Assembly (NCBI GenBank): GCA_963753055.1
Contig: CAVWAP010000009.1
Coordinates: 527,574 to 591,573, forward strand
Direction: 5' to 3'
Origin: JAUWGC01 sp963753055
GTDB lineage: Bacteria; Bacteroidota; Bacteroidia; Bacteroidales; B18-G4
Length of the DNA stretch: 64,000 nt
Shown: in pieces, positions 28,235-37,477 of the stretch
Position numbering within the stretch: the first letter of the stretch is position 1
Layout of the letters: each line of letters opens with the position of its first letter
The notes under the pieces: model-generated
The model's input: only the letters and a program-made list of their open reading frames with translations
What the model was told of the DNA's origin: nothing
Database searches by the model: none
Made by a program: the position numbers and the translations under genes

Positions 28235-30043
28235 ATGATAAAACGACCAATGAAAATCTATTTGATTCTTCTTGTACTGATTTTGGGCATTCCTGTGCTG
28301 GGGCAAACTCCATACTGGAATGAAGATTTCATGGAACCCCAGGAATGGACAACAGAAGGAAATTGGCATATCCAAACTGGTTATATGAGGTTGGACTGGG
28401 ACCCGATAGTTATCAACTATGATATGTCGGCCACCTCCCCTGTAATCTCACTGGGAGACAGGGAGTATGGCCTGGGTATCATACAGTACCTGGAGCCCTG
28501 GATAATGATGGCCTCAACAGAAAAAGCTGAGATCTCCATCGTGTCAGATGGGAACGAATACATCATCTGGAGTTATGACCTAATTGATGGGGTCTGGGGT
28601 GCTGTTACAGGAACAGAAATCACCTTCGATATTTCTGCCTATGCAGAGACAGACATCCAGATCAAGTTCAGGTCGTACGGACCGACAACAGATGCCTGGT
28701 TCTGGTGGGATGTTTTTTCACTTGATATCATAACTTTCGTGGATAACGATTTGGCTGTAAGCGATATTTCAGGACCAATAAATCTTGAGAAGGGTGAAAC
28801 GGGCACCTGGGATGTGGAAATCAAGAATGCAGGTATGGATTACCGGAAAGACTTTACGATCAAGATGTTTGACATCAAATCCGGCAACCTGATTGATAGT
28901 GTGCTGGAAGAAGACAGCCTGGGTTTTGGGCAGACAAAAACATACAGCTTTGAATGGTCTTCAGATTCAGCAATGAATACAGCCTTTTATGCTGTCGTGG
29001 AGAATGACGGGGATGAGTATTATCCAAATAATATATCACCCAGTGCTTTTGTGAGGGTGAAACCCGACAGGGAATTCAATATCCTGGTCTGGGAAAACGA
29101 TAATAATATACCCACGATCATGGATCCGGAACTTGGAGATGAGATAAGGCCCCCGGTGGGCGTGAAGAGGGCATTGCGTGCAGCCGGTTTCGATTATGAC
29201 ACAGCATATTTACTCCCTGATTCCATATCGGGTTATGACGTGATCTTTGGCATCATGGGATGTTACTGCTTCACCTGAGGCCTTGTGCCGCCTGGGTTTG
29301 TATCTGTAACAGACCAGGCAGATCTCTACAGCTACCTGATACTGAACAATGGTGGCTTATATATTGAAAGCGTTGACCTTGGCAAGGACCATAACGGGAC
29401 ATCATTCTTTGGATTGTTGGGACTGAAATACATTGGGGACGGACCGGATGAGGCGATTCACGAATTGATTGGAAAAGACAGTACAATGGGTAAAGGATTG
29501 AGCTACAAATATTACGGTGGGCATGATGCGCATTTTCGTGTCGATGAGCTGGAAGCACGCGGAAGCGAGGTACTCTTCAGAGATGAAGAGGGCACAGACC
29601 GTGTTTTCGTCGTGGACAATGGATACAAAGCCATCAGCACATCCATCCTGATGAGCGCCATGAGCAACGGGGATTCCCTGAACCTCAAAGCATTCTGGAT
29701 CAGTGAAATGGTTGATTTCCTTGCCGGAGAATCAACAATCATTGGTATGAAAGAAAATTTGGATGATATCATGAGGCTGGGCAGCAATTACCCCAATCCA
29801 TTTCATGCACAAACATCCATAGATTACACAGTCGTTGAACCCGGCAGGGTTCGTATTGATGTTTACAACCTGAGCGGAAAACGGGTCAGTAATCTTGTCG
29901 ACAAAGAAGTTATGCCCGGTGAGTATACCATCACCTGGGACGGGACAGATATAAATGGGGCAAGTCTGCAAAGCGGAATCTACATTTATAAAATGAGCTT
30001 AAGTGGTCGTACGAAGTCCGAAAGGATGATTATGCTGAAATAA
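28235..30043 (+). CDS. Secreted T9SS protein with an in-frame TGA (candidate selenoprotein)
   Basis: The frame encodes a signal peptide (KIYLILLVLILGIPVLGQ), a beta-sandwich (about residues 25-170), an Ig-like CARDB domain (about 180-280), an alpha/beta domain (about 285-510) and a T9SS type A tail (GSNYPNPFHAQTSIDYTV, KMSLSGRTKSERMIMLK). Codon 348 (29276-29278) is TGA within GCYCFT-TGA-GLVPPGF; the same frame stays open for 255 more codons on either side of no further stop, so the two halves are one 602-codon gene. The tRNA-Sec, selA, selB and selD genes lie immediately downstream. Sec insertion, a Cys/Trp point change or error are the options. A hairpin follows the TGA at 29290-29319. Confidence 0.7.
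29290..29319 (+). promoter_or_regulatory. Hairpin 11 nt after the in-frame TGA (possible bacterial SECIS)
   Basis: GCCTGG (29290-29295) pairs perfectly with CCAGGC (29314-29319); an inner TCTG/CAGA pair can extend the stem. The loop begins with G and lies about 20-30 nt after the TGA, within the range allowed for bacterial SECIS elements, which have little sequence conservation. A six-pair stem can arise by chance. Confidence 0.35.
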
Positions 30044-30048
30044 GTACG

Positions 30049-30056
30049 TACCTTTG
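30049..30056 (+). promoter_or_regulatory. -7 promoter box for tRNA-Sec (TACCTTTG)
   Basis: An exact TAnnTTTG element ends 5 bp before the first base of the tRNA, so the expected start site coincides with the mature 5' end. It lies just after the stop of the secreted protein gene. Confidence 0.6.
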
Positions 30057-30060
30057 CATT

Positions 30061-30152
30061 AGAGAGGAAGGAACTGGTGTTCCACCTGGTCTTCAAAACC
30101 AGTAGCAGACGGATAAAACCGGCTGTGGCAGGTTCGATTCCTGCCCTCTCTG
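30061..30152 (+). tRNA. selC: tRNA-Sec (anticodon TCA)
   Basis: The acceptor arm AGAGAGG (30061-30067) pairs with CCTCTCT (30145-30151) before discriminator G. The D arm is GGAAC-TGGT-GTTCC, the anticodon arm CTGGT-CTTCAAA-ACCAG with anticodon TCA, and a long variable arm (CAGACGG facing CCGGCTG) precedes the T arm GGCAGG-TTCGATT-CCTGCC. The D stem, long variable arm and TCA anticodon identify selenocysteine tRNA. CCA is not encoded. A T-rich stretch follows. It heads the sel gene cluster. Confidence 0.93.
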
Positions 30153-30181
30153 CTTTTTTATACGCCGAAAAGAATGATCAT

Positions 30182-31601
30182 ATGAGCCCCAAAAAAGAAG
30201 AATTCAGCAAACTCCCGGGGGTTGACAAGCTTCTGACTACACCTGAAGTCAAGGGACTCCTGGCTGACTATGATGATGAACTGGTAAAATATATCATCAG
30301 GAAGGTCTTACAGGAACTCCGCATGAATGCCGCTGCTAAAGGGGATATACCACCATTACCGGACATTCTTGATAAAATCAATAAAGATGTTGCCCTGCTT
30401 GGTAAGCGTAGCATGAAAAGGGTTATTAACGCTACCGGTGTCGTTATCCATACAAATTTAGGAAGGGCCCCGTTCGGTCCGGAAATCATTGAAGAAACAT
30501 CAAAGGTTATCTCCGGATACAACAACCTGGAGTTTGACCTGGGCACAGGAGAGCGTAAAACCCGCTACTACCACATCACTGAATTATTAAAATTCCTTAC
30601 CGGGGCAGAAGATATCCTGGTGGTTAACAATAATGCTGCTGCGGTGATGCTCGTTCTGCGCTCACTTGCGAGGGACAAGGAGGTAATTGTATCGAGGGGT
30701 GAGCTGATTGAGATTGGCGGATCATTCCGACTGCCTGATATCATGGCTGCTTCAGATTGTAAAATGGTTGAGATTGGAACTACCAACAAAACCAATATCG
30801 CAGACTATGAAAAGGCCATCACGGAGCAGACTTCCATCCTTTTCAAAGCCCACAAGTCGAACTATGAAATTCGTGGCTTCACCCAGGAAGCAAGCTTGAG
30901 TGAGCTGGTCAGCCTGGGCAAAAAGCATAAGCTGCCGGTCATCTATGATATGGGATCCGGGTTGCTCCGCAAAACCAGCGTTGATGTCCTGAAAGATGAA
31001 CCTGATGTCAGGCAAACCCTTGGAATGGGTATAGACCTGGTCACATTCAGTGGAGATAAATTGCTCGGAGCTGCGCAGGCTGGCATCATTGCCGGCAAGA
31101 AGGAATTAATTGCCCGGCTTAAAAAGGAGCCTATGCTCAGGGCATTAAGGGTTGGCAAAACAACGCTTGCTCTGTTGGAGACAGCCATGCGTTATTACCT
31201 GGATGACAGCATCCTGATAAAAAGGAACAGCATTTTTAAAATGCTTGAGAGGACCCCTGCCGAACTACAGGAGATGGCGCAACGATTCCATGAAGCACTA
31301 GCAAAATAAGATATTCCGTCATTGGTCATGGATAGTGAGGGCTATTGCGGTGGCGGTGCCATGCCGGGTGAAGGGGTTCAGAGCTTTGCCGTTAAAGCTC
31401 AATGAGAGATTCGATTCCAACAAGCAAAAATCCCAATTTGGTGAAAGGATCTACCTGGGATTGATGAGCCATCAGACACCCGTAGTGGCCATTCTTAAGA
31501 AAGGTGAGGTGTTCTTTGACATGCTTTCCATTTCCGAGGATGAGCTTAATCAGGTTGCTGATATTACAAATGAAGTTTACCAGGAGATAAAGGCAGGATG
31601 A
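30182..31601 (+). pseudogene. selA: L-seryl-tRNA(Sec) selenium transferase, interrupted near the C-terminus
   Basis: The protein converts Ser-tRNA(Sec) to Sec-tRNA(Sec) with selenophosphate and PLP. From ATG 30182 it has the N-terminal helix bundle, NATGVVIHTNLGRAP, GERKTRYYHI, VNNNAAAVMLVL and VTFSGDKLLGAAQAG with the PLP lysine. The frame meets TAA at 31307-31309, continues in the same frame as DIPSLVMDSEGYCGGGAMPGE, then shifts near 31390 into ERFDSNKQKSQFGERIYLGL to a stop at 31599-31601. So one in-frame stop and one frameshift lie in the small C-terminal domain. It overlaps selB by ATGA. All other sel genes are intact, so error or a split but coupled gene should be considered. Confidence 0.85.
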
Positions 31602-33553
31602 AACACTTGATCATTGGTACAGCCGGTCATGTGGATCATGGAAAGACAGCCCTGATCAAAGCCCTGACGCAAATCGATTGCGATACACATAAGCAGGAGA
31701 AGGACAGGGGCATTACCATCAACCTGGGTTTTGCGCATCTTGACCTGCCCGGTGGTGAATCTGTGGGTATTATTGATGTCCCTGGCCATAAGGATTTCAT
31801 CAGGACCATGGTTGCCGGTGCATTTGGGATAGACATCGTCATGCTTGTGATTGCTGCCGACAGCGGGATCATGCCGCAGACGAAGGAGCACCTGAATATT
31901 ATTGAAACGCTGGGTGTCAGCAATGGCATTGTGGTGCTTACCAAGACCGACCTGGTTGATGAGGAGATGCTTGAGCTGGCCAAGCTTGAAATTACAGAAT
32001 ACCTGGAGGGGACGGTATTTGAAGATGCCCCTGTTTTTGGGGTGTCATCTGTCAGCGGACAGGGAATTGAAGAGCTCATCCAGGAAATTAATAAGCTGGT
32101 CGGGCAAATCGAACACAGGGAAGGAGCAGCGTTTTTCAGGATGTATGTCGACCGGGTCTTCAATGTGAAGGGTATCGGGTTTGTAGTCACGGGTACGGTG
32201 CTGGATGGTAAAGTAAAGGGTGGCGACGAAGTGCTGATGCTTCCGGGAAAAAGCAAAAAGCTAAAGGTTAAAGGTATACAGCGTCACGGAAGCACAGTTG
32301 ACCAGGTCTTTGCCGGTGACCGGGCAGCACTAAACCTTTCTGGCTTTAAGTCTGAGGATTTTCAAAGGGGTATGCTGCTATCAGATAAGGAACTGCAGGA
32401 AACCTCAATAATAGATGCAACTATCACCCTGTTTGACATTGACAGCAGGATCAGGACCTGGTCGAATGTAATCTTCTACGCAGGCACCTTTGAATGTGTT
32501 GCCAGGATGCACCTGTTAGATAAAGATGTCCTGAACCCGGGTGAACCAGGGATCGTGCAGCTACATTTGGAGCAACCCGCCATCCTGATGAACAAGGATA
32601 AGTTCATCATCCGAAACACCTCTAACGACCTAACTTATGGAGGTGGGGTCATCATTGATATAAATCCTCTTCACCATAAAAAAAGAACAAATACGCTGGT
32701 TTCAAACCTCCGTGCCCTGTCGGAAGCAACAAGCAGCAGCGACCGGCTGATCGATCTTATTAACATTGAGCTGCTCAAGGAAAGGGTGCCGCTTACCATT
32801 GCTGACCTTGCTTCAAAACTGAATAAAAGCGCCGCCGAGATAGCACAGGAGGTGGATTCCATTCAATCTGATAGCATTAAGGTATACAGGGATAAAGACC
32901 AGGTAATATTAATCAGTGGTTCGTTAAATAAGGGATTGCATGGTAAGGTATTAGATGAAATCCGGTCCTGGCATCAAAAATACCCAATACTGGAAACAGG
33001 ACTGGATACAAAAGAGCTTATTGGTAAACTTGGTTTTACGGGCAACAACACGGGTAAAATTTATACTGGATTGCTCATGAATTCGATCCTCCAGGATGGC
33101 CTTGTCAAAGAAATTAGTGGTACCTATGCAATGGCTGATCATAAAGTGAAAGTTGACCCCAAGACAACGGGGCAGCTGGAGTGGCTTGAGAGCAAGTTGA
33201 ATGCTTTTGGGATGGACAGGCCATTGATGAAGGACCTGGAGGCCATGGCCCTGGATCATAGCATTAAAAAGGAAAGGCTTAAGATGCTATTAACTTATCT
33301 TGGAAACCAGGGAAAAGTATATTTCTTTGAAAATGATTTTATCTACACACCAATTCTCGACAAAGCCCGGAGTATATTGCTTAAAGATCTGGCTCATAAG
33401 CCTGATGGTATCAATGAAAAAGAATTCAGGGAGCTGATCCGGGGAACCAAAAAGATGTCCCAGGTGTTATTGAGTATATTCATCAATGAGGGGCTTGTTG
33501 AAAAGAAGACATTTTATATTCACATTACTGAAAAGGGGAAAAGTAAATTGTAA
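31598..33553 (+). CDS. selB: Selenocysteine-specific elongation factor
   Basis: The 651-aa protein has EF-Tu-type GTPase motifs: GHVDHGKTAL at residues 8-17, DRGITINLGFAHLDLP, DVPGHKDF and TKTD. Domains II and III follow (about 170-335) and then a C-terminal region of about 300 aa built of winged helices that in SelB bind the mRNA SECIS hairpin. It delivers Sec-tRNA to UGA codons. The gene overlaps selA by 4 bp and is followed 3 bp later by yedF, so the operon is tightly coupled. Confidence 0.95.
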   Translation: MKHLIIGTAGHVDHGKTALIKALTQIDCDTHKQEKDRGITINLGFAHLDLPGGESVGIIDVPGHKDFIRTMVAGAFGIDIVMLVIAADSGIMPQTKEHLNIIETLGVSNGIVVLTKTDLVDEEMLELAKLEITEYLEGTVFEDAPVFGVSSVSGQGIEELIQEINKLVGQIEHREGAAFFRMYVDRVFNVKGIGFVVTGTVLDGKVKGGDEVLMLPGKSKKLKVKGIQRHGSTVDQVFAGDRAALNLSGFKSEDFQRGMLLSDKELQETSIIDATITLFDIDSRIRTWSNVIFYAGTFECVARMHLLDKDVLNPGEPGIVQLHLEQPAILMNKDKFIIRNTSNDLTYGGGVIIDINPLHHKKRTNTLVSNLRALSEATSSSDRLIDLINIELLKERVPLTIADLASKLNKSAAEIAQEVDSIQSDSIKVYRDKDQVILISGSLNKGLHGKVLDEIRSWHQKYPILETGLDTKELIGKLGFTGNNTGKIYTGLLMNSILQDGLVKEISGTYAMADHKVKVDPKTTGQLEWLESKLNAFGMDRPLMKDLEAMALDHSIKKERLKMLLTYLGNQGKVYFFENDFIYTPILDKARSILLKDLAHKPDGINEKEFRELIRGTKKMSQVLLSIFINEGLVEKKTFYIHITEKGKSKL

Positions 33554-33556
33554 ATT

Positions 33557-34165
33557 ATGAAGATACTAGATGTTACGGGTAAAAAATGCCCGCTTCCACT
33601 TATTGAAACTAAGAAAACACTGAATGAGATTGGCAAGGATACGGCCCTGAAAGTGATTACTGATAGCGAAACTGCCAAAAACAATGTGACCCGTTTTCTT
33701 AATGATAATAATATTCAATCCGAATGGTCGCAAAACGATAAGGTCTTTGAGATCATGATCAATTACCAGGAGGTAGATCTTGAACATGTTCAGGCGGAAG
33801 CTTATTGCTCAGCAGATACTCCTCAGGATAAGGGATTTGTTGTTGTTTTCTCAAAAAATTACCTGGGTGAAGGATCGGAAGAACTGGGTAAGATATTAAT
33901 CAATGGCTACCTGGATACCTTGATTGCCGATGAGCAGTATCCACAGAAAATGATGTTTTTTAATTCCGGTGTTTTTATGACCCTGAAAGGCTCCCCCCAG
34001 GAAGAGATGCTTCAAGAGTTTGAAAAGGAGGGTGTTGAGATACTGATTTGTGGAACCTGTCTTGATTATTATAAAAAAACTAAAGAACTCGCTGTAGGTA
34101 AGGTCTCAAATATGTTAGAGATCCAGACCAGCATGAATGAAGCGGCTAAAGTTTTAAATTTTTAG
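33557..34165 (+). CDS. yedF: YedF-type selenium metabolism protein (TusA + DsrE-like domains)
   Basis: The 202-aa protein has an N-terminal TusA-like domain (residues 1-75) with the CPLP motif (Cys12) in GKKCPLPLIETKKTL, and a C-terminal DsrE/F-like domain (about 95-200; MFFNSGVFMTLKG, ILICGTCLDYYKKT). This two-domain form is regularly found inside sel operons and is thought to take part in selenium delivery or recycling, though its exact chemistry is not settled. It sits between selB and selD with gaps of 3 and 1 bp. Confidence 0.9.
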   Translation: MKILDVTGKKCPLPLIETKKTLNEIGKDTALKVITDSETAKNNVTRFLNDNNIQSEWSQNDKVFEIMINYQEVDLEHVQAEAYCSADTPQDKGFVVVFSKNYLGEGSEELGKILINGYLDTLIADEQYPQKMMFFNSGVFMTLKGSPQEEMLQEFEKEGVEILICGTCLDYYKKTKELAVGKVSNMLEIQTSMNEAAKVLNF

Positions 34166-34166
34166 T

Positions 34167-35201
34167 ATGGAATTTGATTTATTAACAACGGTTGAGGCTG
34201 GGGGCTGTTCTGCAAAATTGCCTGCCGGGCTACTCAATAAGGTCCTTGGAGATATTCCCCGGATCAAGCATCCTAACTTGCTGGTGGATATCGACACGCA
34301 TGATGATGCAGGGGTCTATAAAATCCGTGATGATTATGCACTGATACAGACAACCGACTTTTTCCCGCCGGTTTGCTCGGATGCATATGATTTCGGCCAG
34401 GTCGCAGCAGCTAATGCCTTAAGTGATGTATATGCTATGGGTGGGCAGGTCCTTACCGCATTGAACCTGATGTTATTTCCTGCAGATCTTCCACTGGAGC
34501 TGCTTAAAGACATTTTAAAAGGGGGGCAGGATAAGGTTGTAGAAGCTGGGGGTGTTATTGTCGGTGGACATACCATTGCTGATGACCCCGTCAAGTACGG
34601 GCTCGCAGTAACCGGCTGGGCCCATCCCGATAAGATCGCAACCAACGCGGCGGCTAAACCAGGGGATATATTGTTATTAACGAAGCCCCTGGGGACAGGA
34701 ATAGTCATTGCAGCTAAGAAAATCGGCATGGCGAAAGAAGAAACTTACCGCGCTGCTGTGGACTCTATGAAATTGCTGAATAAGGAGGGTGCCAGGATCA
34801 TGAATAAATATGATGTAAGGTGCGCTACTGATATCACAGGTTTTGGGCTTTTAGGGCATGGTCTGAAGATGGCTGAAGGCAGTGGTGTTTCCATCAAAAT
34901 ATACTCCCAAAACATTCCGGTTCTTCAGCAGGTTGATGAGTTGATCGAGCTGGGCTGTATCCCGGGAGCAGCCTTCAGAAACCTTGAGTTTGTTGAAAAT
35001 GATTGTCTATTTGACCCTTCGGTTGACTATAATTCAAAGATCAAGCTTGTCGATGCACAGACATCCGGCGGCCTGTTGATGTGTTGTGCAGCAGAAAATG
35101 TTGAAAACATGTTGAAGGAATTAAGAGAATCATCCCATCCTAAGGCCTCTATCATTGGAGAGGTTATTCCTGAAACCTCACCGCGCTTAATAATTGAATA
35201 G
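34167..35201 (+). CDS. selD: Selenide, water dikinase
   Basis: The 344-aa enzyme makes selenophosphate from selenide and ATP. The N-terminal loop has Cys and Lys in GGCSAKLPAGLL (active Cys17-type position as Cys, not Sec), followed by the AIR-synthase-like fold with QTTDFFPPVCSDAYDFGQVAAANALSDVYAMGG, GGHTIADDP and TGFGLLGHG. It is the last gene of the cluster, ahead of a strong terminator. Confidence 0.95.
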   Translation: MEFDLLTTVEAGGCSAKLPAGLLNKVLGDIPRIKHPNLLVDIDTHDDAGVYKIRDDYALIQTTDFFPPVCSDAYDFGQVAAANALSDVYAMGGQVLTALNLMLFPADLPLELLKDILKGGQDKVVEAGGVIVGGHTIADDPVKYGLAVTGWAHPDKIATNAAAKPGDILLLTKPLGTGIVIAAKKIGMAKEETYRAAVDSMKLLNKEGARIMNKYDVRCATDITGFGLLGHGLKMAEGSGVSIKIYSQNIPVLQQVDELIELGCIPGAAFRNLEFVENDCLFDPSVDYNSKIKLVDAQTSGGLLMCCAAENVENMLKELRESSHPKASIIGEVIPETSPRLIIE

Positions 35202-35208
35202 AGGTAAT

Positions 35209-35245
35209 AATAAGGGATTCCATCCTACGGGATGGAATCCCTTAT
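35209..35245 (+). terminator. Rho-independent-type terminator of the sel operon
   Basis: A perfect 17-bp stem (35209-35225 with 35229-35245) has a 3-nt TAC loop and a T-rich exit. It begins 7 bp after the selD stop. Confidence 0.85.
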
Positions 35246-35276
35246 TTAACATAATTATATTATAATTCATTTCCGG

Positions 35277-35284
35277 TAAATTCG
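35277..35284 (+). promoter_or_regulatory. Probable -7 promoter box (TAAATTCG)
   Basis: This near-match to TAnnTTTG lies 26 bp upstream of the outer-membrane protein start and just past the sel terminator. Confidence 0.4.
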
Positions 35285-35310
35285 TATCTTAGTTTTCAAA
35301 ACCTCCCTGA

Positions 35311-36825
35311 ATGAAGATATGGCTTATTGCATTAGTCACTTTACTGGCTCAAAGTGCTCTGTTTGGGCAGGGAGCTCATTACTGGTCCCAAAATTTTAAT
35401 GAGGAATCTTCACTCCTGTCGGGTGCTGTTGTCGGTGGTGGTGCAGGCAATGCTTCTGTTTATTACAACCCTGCAAGTATAGGAGAAAGTCAAGGGTCAT
35501 CCCTGGCCGTTAATGCCAGCCTTTTTTCCCTTAATTCATTTTCAGCTAAGAATGCACTGGGAGAGGATATTGATCTTTCCTCCACAAAAATTAATATTCA
35601 GCCAAGGTTTATTTCTTACAACTATGACTCAAAGAGAATGCCAAGGCTTAGTATTGAGTTCGTAATCATGAACGCCCAGCTCTATGAACTGCATTTTGAT
35701 AATTCCGTAGACTATCATATGGATATCCTGAAATCCTTGCCAGGGGAAGAACGATATATCGCCAATTTCATTTATAATAATAACTATAGGGAAGACTGGG
35801 TTGGAGGTGGAGCTTCTTATGCAATAAACGAGCATCTTTACCTTGGGGGCAGTATGTTTGTTAAGGTCAAAGCATTCAGGTATAGCTATCAGGTTGACAT
35901 CCAGGCACATCCCCTGAGTGACACCATAGAGTCAGGAGGCACTCAAATCCCATTCTACTCAGCCAGCAATAATGAATATCAATATCTCAGGTTCAACAAT
36001 TACAGGTTGATATGGAAGTTCTCTATGTTTTATATGAAAAAACAGTTTAGCTGTGGAATTACAATTTCAACACCTTCCTTAAACATTTATTCCGATGGAA
36101 AGAGGGTTTCTAAAAAGATTGAACAATCCAATATTACACAGCCAAACGGCGAAGGCTTCCTGCCAAATATTATGATCATCGATTTCGCCCAGAAAAAAGA
36201 AATTAATGTTAACCATAAAGATCCTTTATCAATCGCAGCAGGGGCTGTTTTAAAAAGTAAAAACAACAGGAGGGCCCTATATGTTACCCTGGAATGCTTT
36301 TTTCCAATCGATCCTTATAAGGTTGTTCAGGTGGATGCGGACCCAATGGTAACTAATGCACAAACATATGAACAGCTTCCCTCAAAAGAATTTCTTTCTT
36401 ACGCATATGGCAATTCATGGGTTTTGAATGCTGCTGTTGGCTACAATTGGATGGCCAGGGAAAACCTGAAACTGCTGGGTGGCGTGCGTACTGATTTTAA
36501 CTATCAGAATGGATTCGACTATGGAGATTTTAGGAGTTATAACAGTTTAAGGGAGATGAATCTTGACTTATACCATGTTACCGGTGGAGCAGTATTTACG
36601 ATCAAGGGACAGGATATTATGTTCGGGCTCCAATATACGCTTGGCGTTAAACGAAACGAGCCGATGATCATCAATCTCTCCGACCCGGTTGAATTTAATA
36701 CAGCTGAACATGCTTCCCTCCAGGGTACCAGGTCAAACACTATGCGTAATGTTTCTAATGAAATAGGGGTATTCTTTGGAGCTACCTTTAATTTTATGAC
36801 GGGGAAGAATAAGGGGAGTGATTAA
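35311..36825 (+). CDS. FadL/OmpP1-like outer-membrane barrel protein
   Basis: The 504-aa protein has a signal peptide (IALVTLLAQSALFGQG) and then GGGAGNASVYYNPASIGES, the N-terminal signature of FadL/TodX-type barrels, followed by many alternating beta strands with aromatic girdles. FadL proteins let hydrophobic compounds cross the outer membrane. The final strand is unclear because the C-terminus ends in a charged KNKGSD, whose last codons and TAA stop fall in a short GTGATTA repeat. Substrate unknown. Confidence 0.65.
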   Translation: MKIWLIALVTLLAQSALFGQGAHYWSQNFNEESSLLSGAVVGGGAGNASVYYNPASIGESQGSSLAVNASLFSLNSFSAKNALGEDIDLSSTKINIQPRFISYNYDSKRMPRLSIEFVIMNAQLYELHFDNSVDYHMDILKSLPGEERYIANFIYNNNYREDWVGGGASYAINEHLYLGGSMFVKVKAFRYSYQVDIQAHPLSDTIESGGTQIPFYSASNNEYQYLRFNNYRLIWKFSMFYMKKQFSCGITISTPSLNIYSDGKRVSKKIEQSNITQPNGEGFLPNIMIIDFAQKKEINVNHKDPLSIAAGAVLKSKNNRRALYVTLECFFPIDPYKVVQVDADPMVTNAQTYEQLPSKEFLSYAYGNSWVLNAAVGYNWMARENLKLLGGVRTDFNYQNGFDYGDFRSYNSLREMNLDLYHVTGGAVFTIKGQDIMFGLQYTLGVKRNEPMIINLSDPVEFNTAEHASLQGTRSNTMRNVSNEIGVFFGATFNFMTGKNKGSD

Positions 36826-36841
36826 GTGATTAGGTGATTAT
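36818..36841. repeat. Short GTGATTA repeat at a gene end
   Basis: Three GTGATTA-type units spaced about 8 nt apart straddle the stop codon of the upstream gene and lead into the convergent thrH gene. Confidence 0.55.
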
Positions 36842-37432
36842 TTAAATGTATTCCTTTAAAATAATCTTTAGCTCTTCGTAGTTATACACCACTGGCAGTT
36901 GGGGGAAATCCTTTATTACTTTTTCCGGTGGGCGGAAGAGGATGCCTACATCGGCCTGTAGCAGCATGGAAGTGTCATTATAAGAGTCGCCAAAAGCAAT
37001 GACTTTGTATTCCAGTCCCTGCAGGGCTTCTACAACTTTTTTCTTGGGATCTTTCTGGCGCAGTTTGTAATCGACGATCATGCCGCGCTCATCAATAAGC
37101 AGCTGGTGACAGAAAAGCGTGGGCCGTTTTAGCTGGACCATCAGGGGATCGGCAAACTGAGCAAAGGTATCGGACACCACGATCAGCTGGGAGCGTTTCT
37201 TGACCCAGTCGATAAATTCATTGGCGCCATCAAGTGGCTTGATCTGCGCAATGACATCCTGTATGTCTTTCAGCTTCAAACCATGCTCTTCCAGGATGCC
37301 TATCCTCCACTGCATCAACTTATCATAATCGGGCTCATCGCGTGTTGTCCGTCGCAAAATGTCAATGCCGGTCTTTTCTGCCACGTTGATCCATACTTCC
37401 GGAACAAATACTCCTTCGAGGTCACTGAACAA
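36842..37432 (-). CDS. thrH: ThrH-like phosphoserine phosphatase/homoserine phosphotransferase
   Basis: The HAD-family protein matches ThrH along its length: DLEGVFVPEVWI (nucleophile Asp), TRDEPDYDKLMQWR, SDTFAQFADPLM, LRQKDPKKKVV and FGDSYNDTSML. ThrH hydrolyses phosphoserine and can transfer the phosphate to homoserine, the substrate for threonine synthase; thrC lies 269 bp upstream on the same strand. The open frame starts only with a TTG at 37432, three residues before DLEG, too short for the first beta strand. An ATG at 37443 reads MYVICS in another frame; one extra T would join it to the rest, so a frameshift or an unusual start is likely. Confidence 0.85.
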   Translation of the reverse strand: MFSDLEGVFVPEVWINVAEKTGIDILRRTTRDEPDYDKLMQWRIGILEEHGLKLKDIQDVIAQIKPLDGANEFIDWVKKRSQLIVVSDTFAQFADPLMVQLKRPTLFCHQLLIDERGMIVDYKLRQKDPKKKVVEALQGLEYKVIAFGDSYNDTSMLLQADVGILFRPPEKVIKDFPQLPVVYNYEELKIILKEYI

Positions 37433-37477
37433 ATTACGTACATCTGTTTGTATCGTTTAGGTTACACTTCTTATTGA

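Noticed and set aside
30077..30181. selA starting at 30077
   Set aside because: That start lies inside the tRNA-Sec; ATG 30182 gives the normal SelA N-terminus.
31307..31309. TAA in selA as a recoded codon
   Set aside because: Only TGA is read by tRNA-Sec; no suppressor for TAA is seen and a frameshift follows shortly, so mutation or error is more likely.
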